The notes: a model not told the origin generated them from the sequence alone. Numbered from the stretch's first letter, positions 16,387 through 25,511 are shown. The stretch is DNA of 64,000 nucleotides from an uncultured Flavobacteriales bacterium (GCA_905479115.1 CAJQLF010000018.1:40437-104436), one strand, 5' to 3'. Made by a program: numbers and translations.

Positions 16387-18075
16387 ATGTCAGACGATAA
16401 AAAGGTCATCTTCAGCATGCACAAGGTCAATAAGGTGACCCCTGCTGGAAAACACATCCTGAGAGATGTAACGCTCGGTTTTTACCATGGAGCAAAAATT
16501 GGAATTTTGGGGGCCAACGGCGCTGGTAAATCCACCGTCATGCGCATCATAGCCGGCTTGGATGAGTCCTTTACAGGTGATGTAACCTGGTCTCCAGGCA
16601 TTTCTGTAGGTTATTTGTCGCAAGAACCACAGCTCGATGAGAGCAAAACGGTCCGTGAGATTGTGGAAGAGGGCACGGCAGAAATCGTCAATGTGCTTAA
16701 GGAATACGAAGAGATCAATGCCAGGTTCATGGACGAAGAAATCCTGAACAATCCCGATAAGATGGAGGCGCTCATCAACCGCCAGGCAGAAGTTCAAGAC
16801 CGCATCGATGCGTTGAATGCATGGGAATTGGACACGAAATTGAGCATTGCGATGGATGCATTGCGATGTCCACCGGATGATGAAAAAATAGAAAAGCTGT
16901 CAGGGGGAGAACGCAGGCGTGTTGCGCTGTGCCGTCTGCTGCTGCAGCAGCCCGACGTCCTGCTGCTGGACGAGCCGACCAACCACCTTGATGCAGAATC
17001 CATTGACTGGTTGGAGCAGCATTTAGAGCAATACCCCGGCACGGTGTTGTGTGTGACGCACGATCGGTATTTCTTGGACAATGTCGCCAAGTGGATTTTG
17101 GAGTTGGATCGAGGAGAGGGCATTCCTTACGAAGGAAATTATGCTTCGTGGTTGGAGCAAAAATCAAAGCGACTCGCCCGAGAGGAAAAGCAGGAGTCCA
17201 AGCGCAGGAGAGAGTTGGAACGAGAGTTGGAATGGGTCAGGCAATCCCCCAAAGGACGACGCGTCAAAAACAAAGCGCGGGTCAACAATTACGAGCAAAT
17301 GCTCGCAGAGGGCACCAATGAGAAAGATGCTCGGTTGACTATTCCGATTCCAAACGGGCCACGTTTGGGCAATTCGGTTATTGAAGCGACGACCCTTCAA
17401 AAGGCATTTGGTGATCGTTTGCTGATCGAGAACCTCAGTTTTAATTTACCACCTGCGGGCATTGTGGGTGTAATAGGCCCTAACGGAGCGGGCAAGACCA
17501 CGCTGTTTCGCATGATCATGGGAGAAGAACAACCGGACGGTGGGGGGTTCAAAGTCGGAGAAACGGTCGAAATCGGGTATGTTGATCAGCGCCACGCAGA
17601 CATCGACCCCGACAAAACGGTTTGGCAAGTAATCAGCGGTGGAAATGAACAGTTGGAAATCGGTGGGAAGTTGTTCAACAGCCGGGCTTACGTTTCACGA
17701 TTCAACTTCAATGGAGGGGATCAACAAAAGAAATGCGGTGTGCTATCAGGTGGTGAGCGAAACCGACTGCATTTGGCTATGACCCTCAAAACGGAGGCAA
17801 ACGTTCTGCTGTTGGACGAGCCCACGAACGACATTGACGTGGACACCTTGCGTGCACTTGAGGAGGGAATCGAATCTTTTGCTGGATGCGCGGTTGTCAT
17901 TTCCCACGACCGGTATTTCTTGGATCGGATTTGCACCCACATCTTGGCGTTTGAAGGTGATTCTCAGGTGTACTGGTTTGAGGGAACCTACAGCGAGTAT
18001 GAGGAGAACAGAAAGAAACGGTTGGGCAATGAGGGACCGCAACGTGTGAAATACAGAAAATTGGTTCGTGACTAA
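16387..18075 (+). CDS. ettA: Energy-dependent translational throttle protein EttA (ABC-F)
   Basis: The 562-residue protein has two ABC ATPase domains and no membrane segments. Domain 1: Walker A GANGAGKST (about 41-49), LSGGERRR, LLDEPTNHLD. Domain 2: GPNGAGKTT, LSGGERNR, LLDEPTNDID. The EttA-specific arm (EIVNVLKEYEEINARFMDEE, about 98-117) lies within domain 1 and contacts L1 and tRNA. ABC-F proteins bind the ribosomal E site and gate entry into elongation according to ATP/ADP level. The last codons overlap the GTG start of gluQ by 8 nt. Confidence 0.94.
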   Translation: MSDDKKVIFSMHKVNKVTPAGKHILRDVTLGFYHGAKIGILGANGAGKSTVMRIIAGLDESFTGDVTWSPGISVGYLSQEPQLDESKTVREIVEEGTAEIVNVLKEYEEINARFMDEEILNNPDKMEALINRQAEVQDRIDALNAWELDTKLSIAMDALRCPPDDEKIEKLSGGERRRVALCRLLLQQPDVLLLDEPTNHLDAESIDWLEQHLEQYPGTVLCVTHDRYFLDNVAKWILELDRGEGIPYEGNYASWLEQKSKRLAREEKQESKRRRELERELEWVRQSPKGRRVKNKARVNNYEQMLAEGTNEKDARLTIPIPNGPRLGNSVIEATTLQKAFGDRLLIENLSFNLPPAGIVGVIGPNGAGKTTLFRMIMGEEQPDGGGFKVGETVEIGYVDQRHADIDPDKTVWQVISGGNEQLEIGGKLFNSRAYVSRFNFNGGDQQKKCGVLSGGERNRLHLAMTLKTEANVLLLDEPTNDIDVDTLRALEEGIESFAGCAVVISHDRYFLDRICTHILAFEGDSQVYWFEGTYSEYEENRKKRLGNEGPQRVKYRKLVRD

Positions 18076-18907
18076 TTACGTCGGTCGATTTGCCCCCACG
18101 CCATCGGGTCCTTTGCATTTCGGCTCCATGGTCGCGGCAGTGGGCTCCTGGTTGGATGCCAAGGCGCATAACGGACGTTGGATTCTGAGAATGGACGACC
18201 TGGACCCGCCGCGTGTCGAACCCCGAGCCATCGATTCGATTTTGCGGACGCTCGAAGCGTATGGCCTGCACTGGGATGGTGAGGTTGTCTATCAATCGAT
18301 GCGAAACGAAGCTTATGAAGATGCGTTGAGCAAATTGCAGCAGAGCGGCCAAACCTATTTTTGTCAATGCACCCGGAAAGACTTGACCGGTCAGTCTATT
18401 TATCCCGGAACCTGCCGTGATCGAACAGAGGTGGAGGCGCGACTGGTCCGTTTAAGGGCGAAGGATGAACAGGTTGAGTGGGTGGATGTCGGTTTGGGGC
18501 CGTGCAAATTCCGCGTGAAGGAGGCCATCGGAGATGTTGTTTTACGCAATGCTCATGGCTTGTTTAGCTATCACCTGGCCAACGTCGTCGACGATATGCA
18601 CATGGGCGTGACACACGTTGTGCGCGGAGAAGATTTAAAAGAGGCGACCGTTGCGCATCTGTATCTGCAAACGGAGTTCCAAGGTCCAGTCATTCGATAC
18701 CATCACCTGGGTTTGGCGTATGATGCGCAGGGCTTCAAATTATCCAAGCAGACACATGCTCCTGCCGTTTTGGCTGAACGCCGGGAGGACGTATTGAATC
18801 AAGTTTTTCATCATTTGGGCTTGCCGTCGGTGGATGTGGCAGCGCCGGAGACCATGTTGCAATCGGCAGTGGCCTCTTGGAGGTCGAAAATTGCTCCGAC
18901 TCTTTGA
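18068..18907 (+). CDS. gluQ: Glutamyl-Q tRNA(Asp) synthetase
   Basis: The 279-residue protein is the catalytic core of GluRS without an anticodon-binding domain, the hallmark of GluQRS (YadB), which attaches glutamate to queuosine-34 of tRNA(Asp). PTPSGPLHFGSM (about 11-22) is the HIGH-type motif and FKLSKQ the KMSKS-type motif. Zinc ligands are in FCQCTRK and YPGTC. The start is GTG at 18068, inside the 3' end of ettA (8-nt overlap), so translation is probably coupled. Its stop abuts the convergent TlpA-like stop. Confidence 0.9.
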   Translation: MTNYVGRFAPTPSGPLHFGSMVAAVGSWLDAKAHNGRWILRMDDLDPPRVEPRAIDSILRTLEAYGLHWDGEVVYQSMRNEAYEDALSKLQQSGQTYFCQCTRKDLTGQSIYPGTCRDRTEVEARLVRLRAKDEQVEWVDVGLGPCKFRVKEAIGDVVLRNAHGLFSYHLANVVDDMHMGVTHVVRGEDLKEATVAHLYLQTEFQGPVIRYHHLGLAYDAQGFKLSKQTHAPAVLAERREDVLNQVFHHLGLPSVDVAAPETMLQSAVASWRSKIAPTL

Positions 18908-19468
18908 TTAATTCTTGGTCAAGCGGTCAATCAGTTGAATCATTTCAGCGAATTCAGCTGAATCAAAAAGGCGCGTCAAAAAGACGATTTTTCCTGTAGA
19001 GTCAACGACAACATTGCGTGTGACGCCTGTCTTGGGGCCTGCAATTGAATAAAAGACCTGACCTTCTGAATCAGGCGCCATGGGATAGGTAACACCAGTA
19101 GAGGCGGCGAATGTTGCGACTTTTTCCTTTGGCTCATCCAAATCAACGCCTAGCAAGGTGAAGGAGCGATCGCGAAATGCTTGCCAAACATCCTTTTCCA
19201 AATGTGGCATTTCCTTTCGGCATACACCGCACCAAGAGGCCGTGAATTGAAGGACGTAGGTCGTTCCACGAAGTGATTCGTTGGAATATTGATTCCCTTT
19301 CAAGTCTGTTAAGGTAAATGCGGGCATGGGTTGGCCGACTTGTACAATGAATCCGCGTTCATCTGCTTGTGCGGTTGCGCGCAGCACAAACACGCTCAAA
19401 CTACTGCAGAGCAGGAGCAAACTCAAGGGGTAACGCAGGGAAGCGAATTGGTTGGCAAGGAGTCGCAT
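18908..19468 (-). CDS. TlpA/ResA-like secreted thioredoxin
   Basis: The 186-residue protein has an N-terminal signal peptide (PLSLLLLCSSLSVFVLRATA). A TlpA/AhpC-TSA-type thioredoxin fold follows with a WCGVC active site (C80, C83). GQPMPAFTLTDLKGN and QFTASWCGVCRKEMPHLEKD are typical. It probably acts in the periplasm as a thiol-disulfide reductase; the redox partner is not present. The start overlaps the upstream esterase gene by 46 nt, and it is the last gene of a minus-strand operon. Confidence 0.88.
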   Translation of the reverse strand: MRLLANQFASLRYPLSLLLLCSSLSVFVLRATAQADERGFIVQVGQPMPAFTLTDLKGNQYSNESLRGTTYVLQFTASWCGVCRKEMPHLEKDVWQAFRDRSFTLLGVDLDEPKEKVATFAASTGVTYPMAPDSEGQVFYSIAGPKTGVTRNVVVDSTGKIVFLTRLFDSAEFAEMIQLIDRLTKN

Positions 19469-20343
19469 GGAAGTGATAGGTGTATTTCGTGAATTCCAGG
19501 TTGGAAGCTACTGGATTTTAAGGCAAGAAGAAAGTCCACCGAGGCTTGAACGAATTCGGAATCGATGAGCAGGCTGGAAGAAATTTCATGTCCGGCCGAG
19601 TGCATGGCATTCAGTTTTACCAGTGAATGTTGGGCTGCAATGGCGCCGCTTCCCATAAGGTGAAGTGCTCCTAGACTGGAGCTAGGGCAATAATGGTGGA
19701 TGGCTTGACAGAATGGCACGAGGGCATCACACGTTCCGTGATACGCAAGCACGGGAATTGAACGAAAGACTGCAAGTGGCTCCATTGCTCCTGCAATACC
19801 TATGACACCGCTGATTTCTGGAAGTTCCAGGTGAAAGGCGGCAAACAAGGCGGCCTCAGCTCCTGCGGAGGTGCCGCAAACGACCATTCCTTTTGGAAAT
19901 GTGGTTTTTAAAGCCAGAAGCGCTTGTTCCAAATCTTCCGCAGCCCAGCGGATGGCCTCACGTTTGTCTGAGATTGGGACGTCGCAATGAAAGCCCTGAT
20001 CAACTTGCCTCAGACGATAGTCCATACTCGCAACCGCCGCACCTTTCGTCGCCAATGCTCCGCAGTACGCAGAATGGATGGAGTCGTCGCGGCTGCCCGC
20101 ACTAAATCCTCCTCCATGGAGAAATATGATGCCCCATCCAGGAGCAACCTCTTGAGGAGGAATATACAGGTCCAATAGCAGCAGGTCCTGATGGTTACCC
20201 GCTATAAAGGACTGCGTACTTTTTTGGAATTTCGTGGAATCGCTGACTGGAATGTCGACCGAGAAGGGACAAGCCTGTCCAATTGTGACGAGGATTATCC
20301 AGTTAAGTAGCAGCCATAGACCCAATCGAGCTGCACCAATCAT
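19423..20343 (-). CDS. Secreted alpha/beta-hydrolase (carboxylesterase type)
   Basis: The 306-residue protein has an N-terminal hydrophobic segment (LGLWLLLNWIILVTIGQACP), suggesting export. The oxyanion-hole motif HGGGFSAGSRD (about 75-85), the nucleophile elbow GTSAGAEAA (about 159-167) and a late GHE histidine mark an esterase/lipase of the BD-FAE/hormone-sensitive-lipase type. It overlaps xerD by 4 nt (ATGA) and the TlpA-like gene by 46 nt. The unusually long second overlap raises the possibility that the real TlpA start is further in. Substrate unknown. Confidence 0.85.
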   Translation of the reverse strand: MIGAARLGLWLLLNWIILVTIGQACPFSVDIPVSDSTKFQKSTQSFIAGNHQDLLLLDLYIPPQEVAPGWGIIFLHGGGFSAGSRDDSIHSAYCGALATKGAAVASMDYRLRQVDQGFHCDVPISDKREAIRWAAEDLEQALLALKTTFPKGMVVCGTSAGAEAALFAAFHLELPEISGVIGIAGAMEPLAVFRSIPVLAYHGTCDALVPFCQAIHHYCPSSSLGALHLMGSGAIAAQHSLVKLNAMHSAGHEISSSLLIDSEFVQASVDFLLALKSSSFQPGIHEIHLSLPCDSLPTNSLPCVTP

Positions 20344-21299
20344 TCTTCGCCTACAGGTTTGCTTTTAATGGCCTGACTTCGAGGATGAAACTTTTCGATT
20401 TGGTTGCGTAAAAATCGACGATCGAGGTGGGTGTAAATTTCTGTGGTTGCGATTTGAGCGTGGCCCATCATCTCTTGGACAGCGCGCAAATCAGCTCCGG
20501 CCTCGAGTAAATGTGTCGCGAAACTGTGGCGAAAGGTGTGTGGGCTTATGCTCTTGCGCACCTGCGCATGAATCGCTACACGCCGCAGCATGGTGAAAGC
20601 CATTTGACGGCTGAGTCCTCGGCCCTGACGTCCCAAAAAGAGGACGTCTTCATGGCCTTTCATGGGGATGATTTCCGAACGGTATTGAGCCAAATAATCA
20701 TCTACAGCCTCCAACGCCGTGGTTCCAATGGGAACGATTCGTTCTTTGTTTCCTTTGCCGATTACTTGCACTACACGGTCGATGAAATCGACTTTGGATA
20801 ACTGGAGCTCGCAGAGTTCAGTTACCCGAAGTCCACAGCTGTAAAGAATCTCAAGCATCGCCCGATTGCGAACTCCCTCTCTCCGGGAGAGATCAACTGC
20901 TCCAATGATATCGTTGACTTCGTTGACGGACAGAACATCTGGCAACTTGCGTTGCTGCTTAGGGGCTTCGATTAATTCGACCGGATTGCCTTCCAAGATT
21001 TGTTCTGTGCGCAAATATTTGCAAAAGCTTCGAATTCCAGAGAGCATGCGAGCTTGGCTGTTGCGCGCGATGCCTTCATCGTACAAGAACCCGAGATAAT
21101 GCTCAATGTCCTCTCGGGTCATCATTCCCGGGTCTAAAATGGTTTTTTGATCAACACAAAAGCCCTCAAATTTGGAGATATCCCGGAGGTAAGCCACGAT
21201 TGAATTCTTACTCAACCCCCGTTCAAGGGTTAAATAGGTTTCGTAGCCAGCTATTGCAGATTTCCAATCAGATTTTATTCGAGTCATTAGCGAATCCAA
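20340..21299 (-). CDS. xerD: Tyrosine recombinase XerD
   Basis: The 319-residue protein has an N-terminal SAM-like core-binding domain (AGYETYLTLERGLSKNSIVA). The C-terminal catalytic domain contains LEILYSCGLRVTELCEL (first Arg), HTFRHSFATHLLEAGADLRA (HxxR), MMGHAQIATTEIYTH (second His and Tyr nucleophile). Xer recombinases resolve chromosome dimers at dif. A second in-frame ATG is five codons in. It overlaps the upstream gene by 13 nt. There is no adjacent integron or mobile element, so a housekeeping role is favoured over an integrase. Confidence 0.92.
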   Translation of the reverse strand: MDSLMTRIKSDWKSAIAGYETYLTLERGLSKNSIVAYLRDISKFEGFCVDQKTILDPGMMTREDIEHYLGFLYDEGIARNSQARMLSGIRSFCKYLRTEQILEGNPVELIEAPKQQRKLPDVLSVNEVNDIIGAVDLSRREGVRNRAMLEILYSCGLRVTELCELQLSKVDFIDRVVQVIGKGNKERIVPIGTTALEAVDDYLAQYRSEIIPMKGHEDVLFLGRQGRGLSRQMAFTMLRRVAIHAQVRKSISPHTFRHSFATHLLEAGADLRAVQEMMGHAQIATTEIYTHLDRRFLRNQIEKFHPRSQAIKSKPVGEE

Positions 21300-22486
21300 T
21301 TTTGTTGTGAGATGAGTAGAGCTTCTTGCACTGTGATGCGCCGCTTACCGCTGTAGGCCGTGACAAATGGACCAGGGAATAGGTGGTCTTTGCGCAATTC
21401 GACACGTTTATCTCTCGCCGCTCGGTATGCTGTGAAATATCCGGTTGTGTATTTATTCCAGCCCTCGTGTTGTTCTCTTCTTATTTCTCCTGGGTAGGCA
21501 TAGGCGCGTTGCACTTGCATTCCACTCAAATGCTGATGGGTGGCAAGGACTTGAACGCGAAATGCGATGTCGGCAAGACTTGGTTCGCTCGGAGGAAGAT
21601 CGGATGACGGATCGGATGGCGGAGCGATTATTTCTGCAGGAGGGATGAGCAATTCCAAGGCTTCTCCGTTCACGATGGTCGAAACGGTTCCTTGGATGGA
21701 CTGCGGAGACGAGGCCGCTACCTCATAGGTGACCTTGAGTTTTGGAACTTCGGGAGCGGTGTGCCAGATGTAGACCAATTGACCATCAAACTGGTCTCGG
21801 ATATGCGCTACTCCATCATCCAATGGTATTGCGACCAAGTCGCCAAGCGTTTCGGAAATTTTCAAGAACTGGCCGGATTCGAAACCGGTGATTTCAATTT
21901 CCATCGTCCCTGAAGTCGCTTTCGTGGAACTCCATGTGCGCCGCGCTACAACGGCACTTGTCTGCACGCTCCGCTGTGGTGACTTAACGGAGGTCATGGG
22001 AGCGTTGGTCGCGAGATTTTCACCAGCAGGAGGAGCAGAGGCTTCAAGAGCGAGCGGGTGGGGTTCAAATTCAACATCTTTCCTGCTTCCGTCTTCGATG
22101 AACGAAAACCACTGGGTAATTACGCCGCCTTGAAAGTTTTCATTTGCGCTAACAGTGAGGTGAAGTTCCAGCGTTCGCTGTGGAGGAAGTTCCATCCAAA
22201 TGAACTTAGCTTTTCCATCTTGAAAGGTGAACGAGGCGCCTTCCGATTCCAAGGGGACGATTTCAATGCCGTCAGGGAATTGAATTTGAAAACGGGCGAA
22301 TCCGGCCGTGTTGTGGATGTCCAAGGACCATGTTACATGGCAGGAGGCCCCTTGTGCAAGGGTCTGGGGTAAGTCGTGCTCTTCGACCAAACCATAATGG
22401 TTGTTTTTGTTGTTCGCAACCCAGCTAATGGAAGTTACTGCGAGCAGTGCGACAATGCTCCACGTAAAAATCAATCGAACGGACAT
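21287..22486 (-). CDS. Membrane-anchored protein with C-terminal SPOR-like domain
   Basis: The 399-residue protein has one N-terminal membrane segment (RLIFTWSIVALLAVTSISWV) and two beta-rich regions (about 35-140 and 190-290) resembling cohesin-like or DUF11-like modules. A proline-rich linker follows (PPSDPSSDLPPSEP). The C-terminal 85 residues (FRVQVLATHQHLSGMQ, GWNKYTTGYFTAYRAARD, PFVTAYSGKRRITVQEAL) look like the SPOR-type domain common in Bacteroidetes, which can bind denuded peptidoglycan. First gene of the xerD-esterase-TlpA operon. A cell-envelope role is inferred. Confidence 0.7.
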   Translation of the reverse strand: MSVRLIFTWSIVALLAVTSISWVANNKNNHYGLVEEHDLPQTLAQGASCHVTWSLDIHNTAGFARFQIQFPDGIEIVPLESEGASFTFQDGKAKFIWMELPPQRTLELHLTVSANENFQGGVITQWFSFIEDGSRKDVEFEPHPLALEASAPPAGENLATNAPMTSVKSPQRSVQTSAVVARRTWSSTKATSGTMEIEITGFESGQFLKISETLGDLVAIPLDDGVAHIRDQFDGQLVYIWHTAPEVPKLKVTYEVAASSPQSIQGTVSTIVNGEALELLIPPAEIIAPPSDPSSDLPPSEPSLADIAFRVQVLATHQHLSGMQVQRAYAYPGEIRREQHEGWNKYTTGYFTAYRAARDKRVELRKDHLFPGPFVTAYSGKRRITVQEALLISQQNWIR

Positions 22487-22626
22487 AGAGGCAAGCTACA
22501 TTTTGTCTCTGTTTGGAAATCGGACGAAAGGTGTATTTGCCAACATCGAGGTGTGGGGGAATCGGCTCTGTTCGCTCCTTAAATGAGCACGATTCTTTTC
22601 GGATCGCGTGTGAAAAAGAGAACAAT

Positions 22627-22660
22627 AAAAAAGTCCTGTTCCAGCGTTCTGGAACAGGAC
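22627..22660 (-). terminator. Strong minus-strand terminator with no gene in front of it
   Basis: A 12-bp perfect stem (GTCCTGTTCCAG / CTGGAACAGGAC) with a 4-nt loop is preceded on the plus strand by AAAAAA, which on the minus strand is the T-run of a Rho-independent terminator. The only upstream sequence on that strand is intergenic, suggesting a short non-coding RNA. Confidence 0.8.
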
Positions 22661-22797
22661 CAACTTAACCAAATTATCACTTGATGCTTAGCTTGCGCTA
22701 AACTCACTTAAAACCATCACAAACATCGTGCGTGATGTAATGGTATAACGTCAAGTTCAAATTGGTTATTGACATCCATTCGTTAAAAAATGCGAGT
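22661..22797 (-). ncRNA. Candidate small RNA ending at the 22627-22660 terminator
   Basis: About 140 nt of non-coding minus-strand sequence leads into the terminator. It contains a small inverted repeat (CATCAC/GTGATG around 22716-22740). I found no clear TAnnTTTG promoter for it, so the 5' end is uncertain. Confidence 0.3.
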
Positions 22798-22798
22798 G

Positions 22799-22829
22799 TT
22801 TGAAATTCCCTTCATCTATCCTATCTTTG
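22799..22829 (+). promoter_or_regulatory. Promoter of rpmE, perfect Bacteroidetes consensus
   Basis: TTTG (22799-22802), exactly 19 nt, TATCTTTG (22822-22829). The leader of about 40 nt is longer than for most genes here and could hold a ribosomal-protein control site. Confidence 0.75.
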
Positions 22830-22874
22830 CGCCCCCATTTGGGCATTCACCTTTGTGGGCATTAAAAGAAAGTC

Positions 22875-23165
22875 ATGAGATCCGGAATTCACCCCGATAA
22901 TTACCGATTGGTTGTCTTCAAAGACATGTCAAACGAATATTCATTTCTTAGCCGTTCTGCAGCTTCTTCCAAAGAGACGGTGAAGTGGGAAGATGGGAAT
23001 GAGTATCCGCTGATTAAGGTGGAGGTAAGTCATAAGTCTCACCCCTTCTACACGGGCAAGGCACAATTTGTGGATACTGCAGGCCGAATTGATAAGTTCC
23101 GCCAGAAGTACCAGAAGTTTGATAAGAAGGACGCTAACGCGCCGGAAGAGCAGACGGAGGATTGA
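22875..23165 (+). CDS. rpmE: Ribosomal protein L31, type B
   Basis: The 96-residue protein matches L31 type B ([47 protein letters not shown]). It lacks the CxxC zinc ribbon of type A L31, as expected for the zinc-independent form. In many bacteria type B replaces type A under zinc shortage, but in Bacteroidetes it is often the only copy. It is a single-gene unit with a perfect promoter and its own terminator. The acidic tail ([13 protein letters not shown]) is an extension beyond the core. Confidence 0.95.
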   Translation: MRSGIHPDNYRLVVFKDMSNEYSFLSRSAASSKETVKWEDGNEYPLIKVEVSHKSHPFYTGKAQFVDTAGRIDKFRQKYQKFDKKDANAPEEQTED

Positions 23166-23229
23166 GTTGCACGCGACCTGAGCTGCATTTAAAGTGGCTT
23201 GGTGCGAAAATGAAAATAGAATTGTATTG

Positions 23230-23257
23230 AAAAAGGAGCCGCACTGGCTCCTTTTTT
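23230..23257. terminator. Terminator between rpmE and ribB
   Basis: AAAAAGGAGCC, 5-nt loop, GGCTCCTTTTTT. The A-run and T-run make it usable from both sides of this convergent pair. Confidence 0.88.
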
Positions 23258-23291
23258 CGTGTTCTGCAACTGCCTACGCTTCAATCCGCCT

Positions 23292-24407
23292 TTAGACCGT
23301 CAACTTAGAAACTTTCGTAATCGTCAGACCATAACCGATTGGGCCGAGTGAACGATCAGCATTGGTCAAAACATGACAATTGCGGATGCCGAGTTGCCGA
23401 ATGATCTGAGCGCCGATGCCGTAATCCTTGCGATCCATGGGTGCGTGCTGAGAAGTTTTCGATTCTTTGAACGTCTTATAAGCTTGAAGTTCATCGAACA
23501 GGCCACCTCCCTCTCTCAGCTTATTGATGTAGATGATGGCTCCCTTTCCAATTTCGCTCATTTTTTGCATCGCTGCATGGAGCATGGGGCCCTTTCCGAA
23601 GTCCGTGATTTGAAAGACGTCACCCAGCATGCTGGTGCTGTGAACGCGTATAGGAACTTCATCTCCGTCATTCCATGTTCCTTTGACCAGTGCCAAATGC
23701 TCAACCTGGTTGGTCATTTGCTCAAATACCACGGCTGTGAAGGGACCAAAAGCGGTTTGAATTGTGGCCTCTGCCTTTCGTTCAATTAACGTTTCCGTTT
23801 GCAATCGATGTTCGATCAAATCTGCAATGGAAACCAATTTCAAATTGAATTTGTCGGCTAATTTCCGGCATTCCGGCAGCCTGGCCATGGTTCCATCCTC
23901 GTTCATGATCTCTACAATCACACCCGCGGGCTCAAAACCGGCGAGTCGGGAGAAGTCAATGGCCGCTTCTGTGTGTCCTGCTCGGCGTAATACACCTCCT
24001 TTCCGAGCACGCAGTGGAAAAATGTGTCCAGGCCGCCCAAGCTCATCGGGTTGGGTTTTCGGATGGATGAGCGCTTGAATCGTTTTGGCCCGATCCTGCG
24101 CGGAGATTCCTGTTGTGCAACCGTTTCCCAGTAAATCGACCGAAATCGTGAATGGTGTCTCGAATGCTGCATTGTTGGCCGGAACCATGAGCTCCAGCTC
24201 CAATTCATCGCATCGTTCTTCCACCAGAGGAGCGCAAATAAGTCCGCGGCCATGGGTTGCCATGAAGTTAACTACTTCCGGTGTGGCGTGGCGAGCGGCG
24301 ACCAAAAAGTCACCTTCATTTTCCCTGTCTTCATCGTCAACCACAATGATCACTTCACCTTGCTGAATGGCTTGGATGGCATCGGGAATGGAGTCGAGCA
24401 TTTTCAT
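23292..24407 (-). CDS. ribB: 3,4-dihydroxy-2-butanone-4-phosphate synthase with degenerate GTP cyclohydrolase II half
   Basis: The 371-residue protein is built like RibBA. The N-terminal half (1-200) is an intact RibB that converts ribulose 5-phosphate for riboflavin synthesis: [34 protein letters not shown]. The C-terminal half resembles GTP cyclohydrolase II, but the zinc-site segment reads [20 protein letters not shown] instead of GDVFGSxRCDCGxQL. The zinc cysteines are absent, so this half is probably catalytically dead. A complete ribA occurs separately at 37252. TACTTTTG lies 4 nt before the ATG: predicted leaderless. No FMN riboswitch fits in the 49-bp gap to def. Confidence 0.92.
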   Translation of the reverse strand: MKMLDSIPDAIQAIQQGEVIIVVDDEDRENEGDFLVAARHATPEVVNFMATHGRGLICAPLVEERCDELELELMVPANNAAFETPFTISVDLLGNGCTTGISAQDRAKTIQALIHPKTQPDELGRPGHIFPLRARKGGVLRRAGHTEAAIDFSRLAGFEPAGVIVEIMNEDGTMARLPECRKLADKFNLKLVSIADLIEHRLQTETLIERKAEATIQTAFGPFTAVVFEQMTNQVEHLALVKGTWNDGDEVPIRVHSTSMLGDVFQITDFGKGPMLHAAMQKMSEIGKGAIIYINKLREGGGLFDELQAYKTFKESKTSQHAPMDRKDYGIGAQIIRQLGIRNCHVLTNADRSLGPIGYGLTITKVSKLTV

Positions 24408-24411
24408 GTTG

Positions 24412-24452
24412 CAAAAGTAGGGGCTTCAAGGCGATTCTATGCCCTAAATTTG
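24412..24452. promoter_or_regulatory. Divergent leaderless promoters of ribB and def
   Basis: Minus strand: TACTTTTG (24412-24419) then 4 nt then ATG 24407. Plus strand: TAAATTTG (24445-24452) then 4 nt then ATG 24457. Both are exact -7 matches. Confidence 0.65.
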
Positions 24453-24456
24453 TCCT

Positions 24457-25032
24457 ATGATATTACCCATTGTTGCGTACGGTGACCCGGTATTGAAAAC
24501 AGAGGCCAAGGACATCGACCAAGATCATCCTGAACTCGATTTGCTCATTGCGAATATGTGGGAGACCATGTACGAAGCGGATGGTGTCGGACTTGCTGGT
24601 CCTCAAGTGGGGCAATCCATTCGCATCTTTGTTTGCGATGGTTCACCATTTGGAGAAGGTGAGAAGGCAGATCCATCCTGCGAAGGCTTTAAGCGTGTAA
24701 TGATTAACCCTGTGATTTTTGATGAGTCAGAAGAGCGGACGGAGATGGACGAAGGTTGTCTTTCTATTCCGGGAATTCGGGAGGCCGTTGAGCGACCAGT
24801 CAGTATTTCAGTTGAGTACTACAATGCACGGTGGGAATTAATCGAAGAACGGCTTTCAGGGCTGGCTGCACGAATTGTGCAACACGAAAATGATCACCTC
24901 GATGGAGTCTTGATTACAGACCATGTAAACCCGATGCGCCGGCGGTTGTTGCACGGAAAATTGCGCGATATAGGTTTGGGCAAAGTGCCTGCTGATTACC
25001 GCATGCGGTATCCTTCAGTTAAACGAAAATGA
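24457..25032 (+). CDS. def: Peptide deformylase
   Basis: The 191-residue metalloenzyme removes the formyl group from new proteins. All three active-site motifs are present: GVGLAGPQVGQ (motif 1, about 47), EGCLSIPG (motif 2, Cys ligand, about 102) and QHENDHLDG (motif 3, HExxH, about 145). It overlaps the downstream lipoprotein gene by 4 nt (ATGA). TAAATTTG lies 4 nt before the ATG, so the mRNA is predicted leaderless. Confidence 0.95.
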   Translation: MILPIVAYGDPVLKTEAKDIDQDHPELDLLIANMWETMYEADGVGLAGPQVGQSIRIFVCDGSPFGEGEKADPSCEGFKRVMINPVIFDESEERTEMDEGCLSIPGIREAVERPVSISVEYYNARWELIEERLSGLAARIVQHENDHLDGVLITDHVNPMRRRLLHGKLRDIGLGKVPADYRMRYPSVKRK

Positions 25033-25511
25033 AGTATCTCTATCTCGTTGGGGGAGTGATGTTATTGGGGTTGACCCAATGCGGCCAGGTCGAAGCGGAT
25101 AATTGTGACCAACAACTCAGAGAGATTGGTGAATTGGAAGGCCAATTGTTTGTCGAATCCCAAGAGGTTCAATCGGATGTTCGCTCCAAGTTGATGCAAT
25201 CGTATGCAGCTTTTGCCAACGGATGTCACGACCACGATGAAACACCTGAAATGTTGTTCCGCAGAGCAGATCTCCTCCGCTCGGCGGGCAAATTTGAAGA
25301 GGCGATGACGCAACTCAGGGATATACATGATCACTACAAAACCTTCGATAAACGAGCTGTTTGTGCTTTTCTCGTAGGCTTCATTGCAGAAGTTGAATTG
25401 AACGACCGGGAGCAGGCCAAGAAAACATACCAGCAAGTAGTGGAGCTTCATCCTGATTCTGACGCGGCAGAATGGGCAAGGCAATCGCTGAAGGCTCTTG
25501 ACGTTAATTGA
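25029..25511 (+). CDS. TPR-containing lipoprotein
   Basis: The 160-residue protein has a signal peptide ending in a lipobox-like LTQC (Cys about 18). At least two tetratricopeptide-like helix pairs follow (PEMLFRRADLLRSAGKFEEA, ELNDREQAKKTYQQVVELHP). This resembles YbgF/BamD-like envelope scaffold proteins, but it is short and I cannot assign a partner. It is translationally coupled to def by an ATGA overlap. Confidence 0.75.
   Translation: MKYLYLVGGVMLLGLTQCGQVEADNCDQQLREIGELEGQLFVESQEVQSDVRSKLMQSYAAFANGCHDHDETPEMLFRRADLLRSAGKFEEAMTQLRDIHDHYKTFDKRAVCAFLVGFIAEVELNDREQAKKTYQQVVELHPDSDAAEWARQSLKALDVN

Larger units (their letters stand above)
22487..22874. other. 388-bp intergenic region
   Basis: It holds a minus-strand terminator (22627-22660), a possible small transcript upstream of it (22661-22797) and the rpmE promoter (22799-22829). 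No open frame here looks coding. Confidence 0.7.

Noticed and set aside
20340..21299. Integrase of a mobile element
   Set aside because: The gene sits in an operon with envelope and housekeeping genes, has XerD length and motifs, and no att repeats, tRNA or phage genes are nearby.
24408..24456. FMN riboswitch before ribB
   Set aside because: The 49-bp gap is filled by two divergent promoters and is too short for the RFN element.
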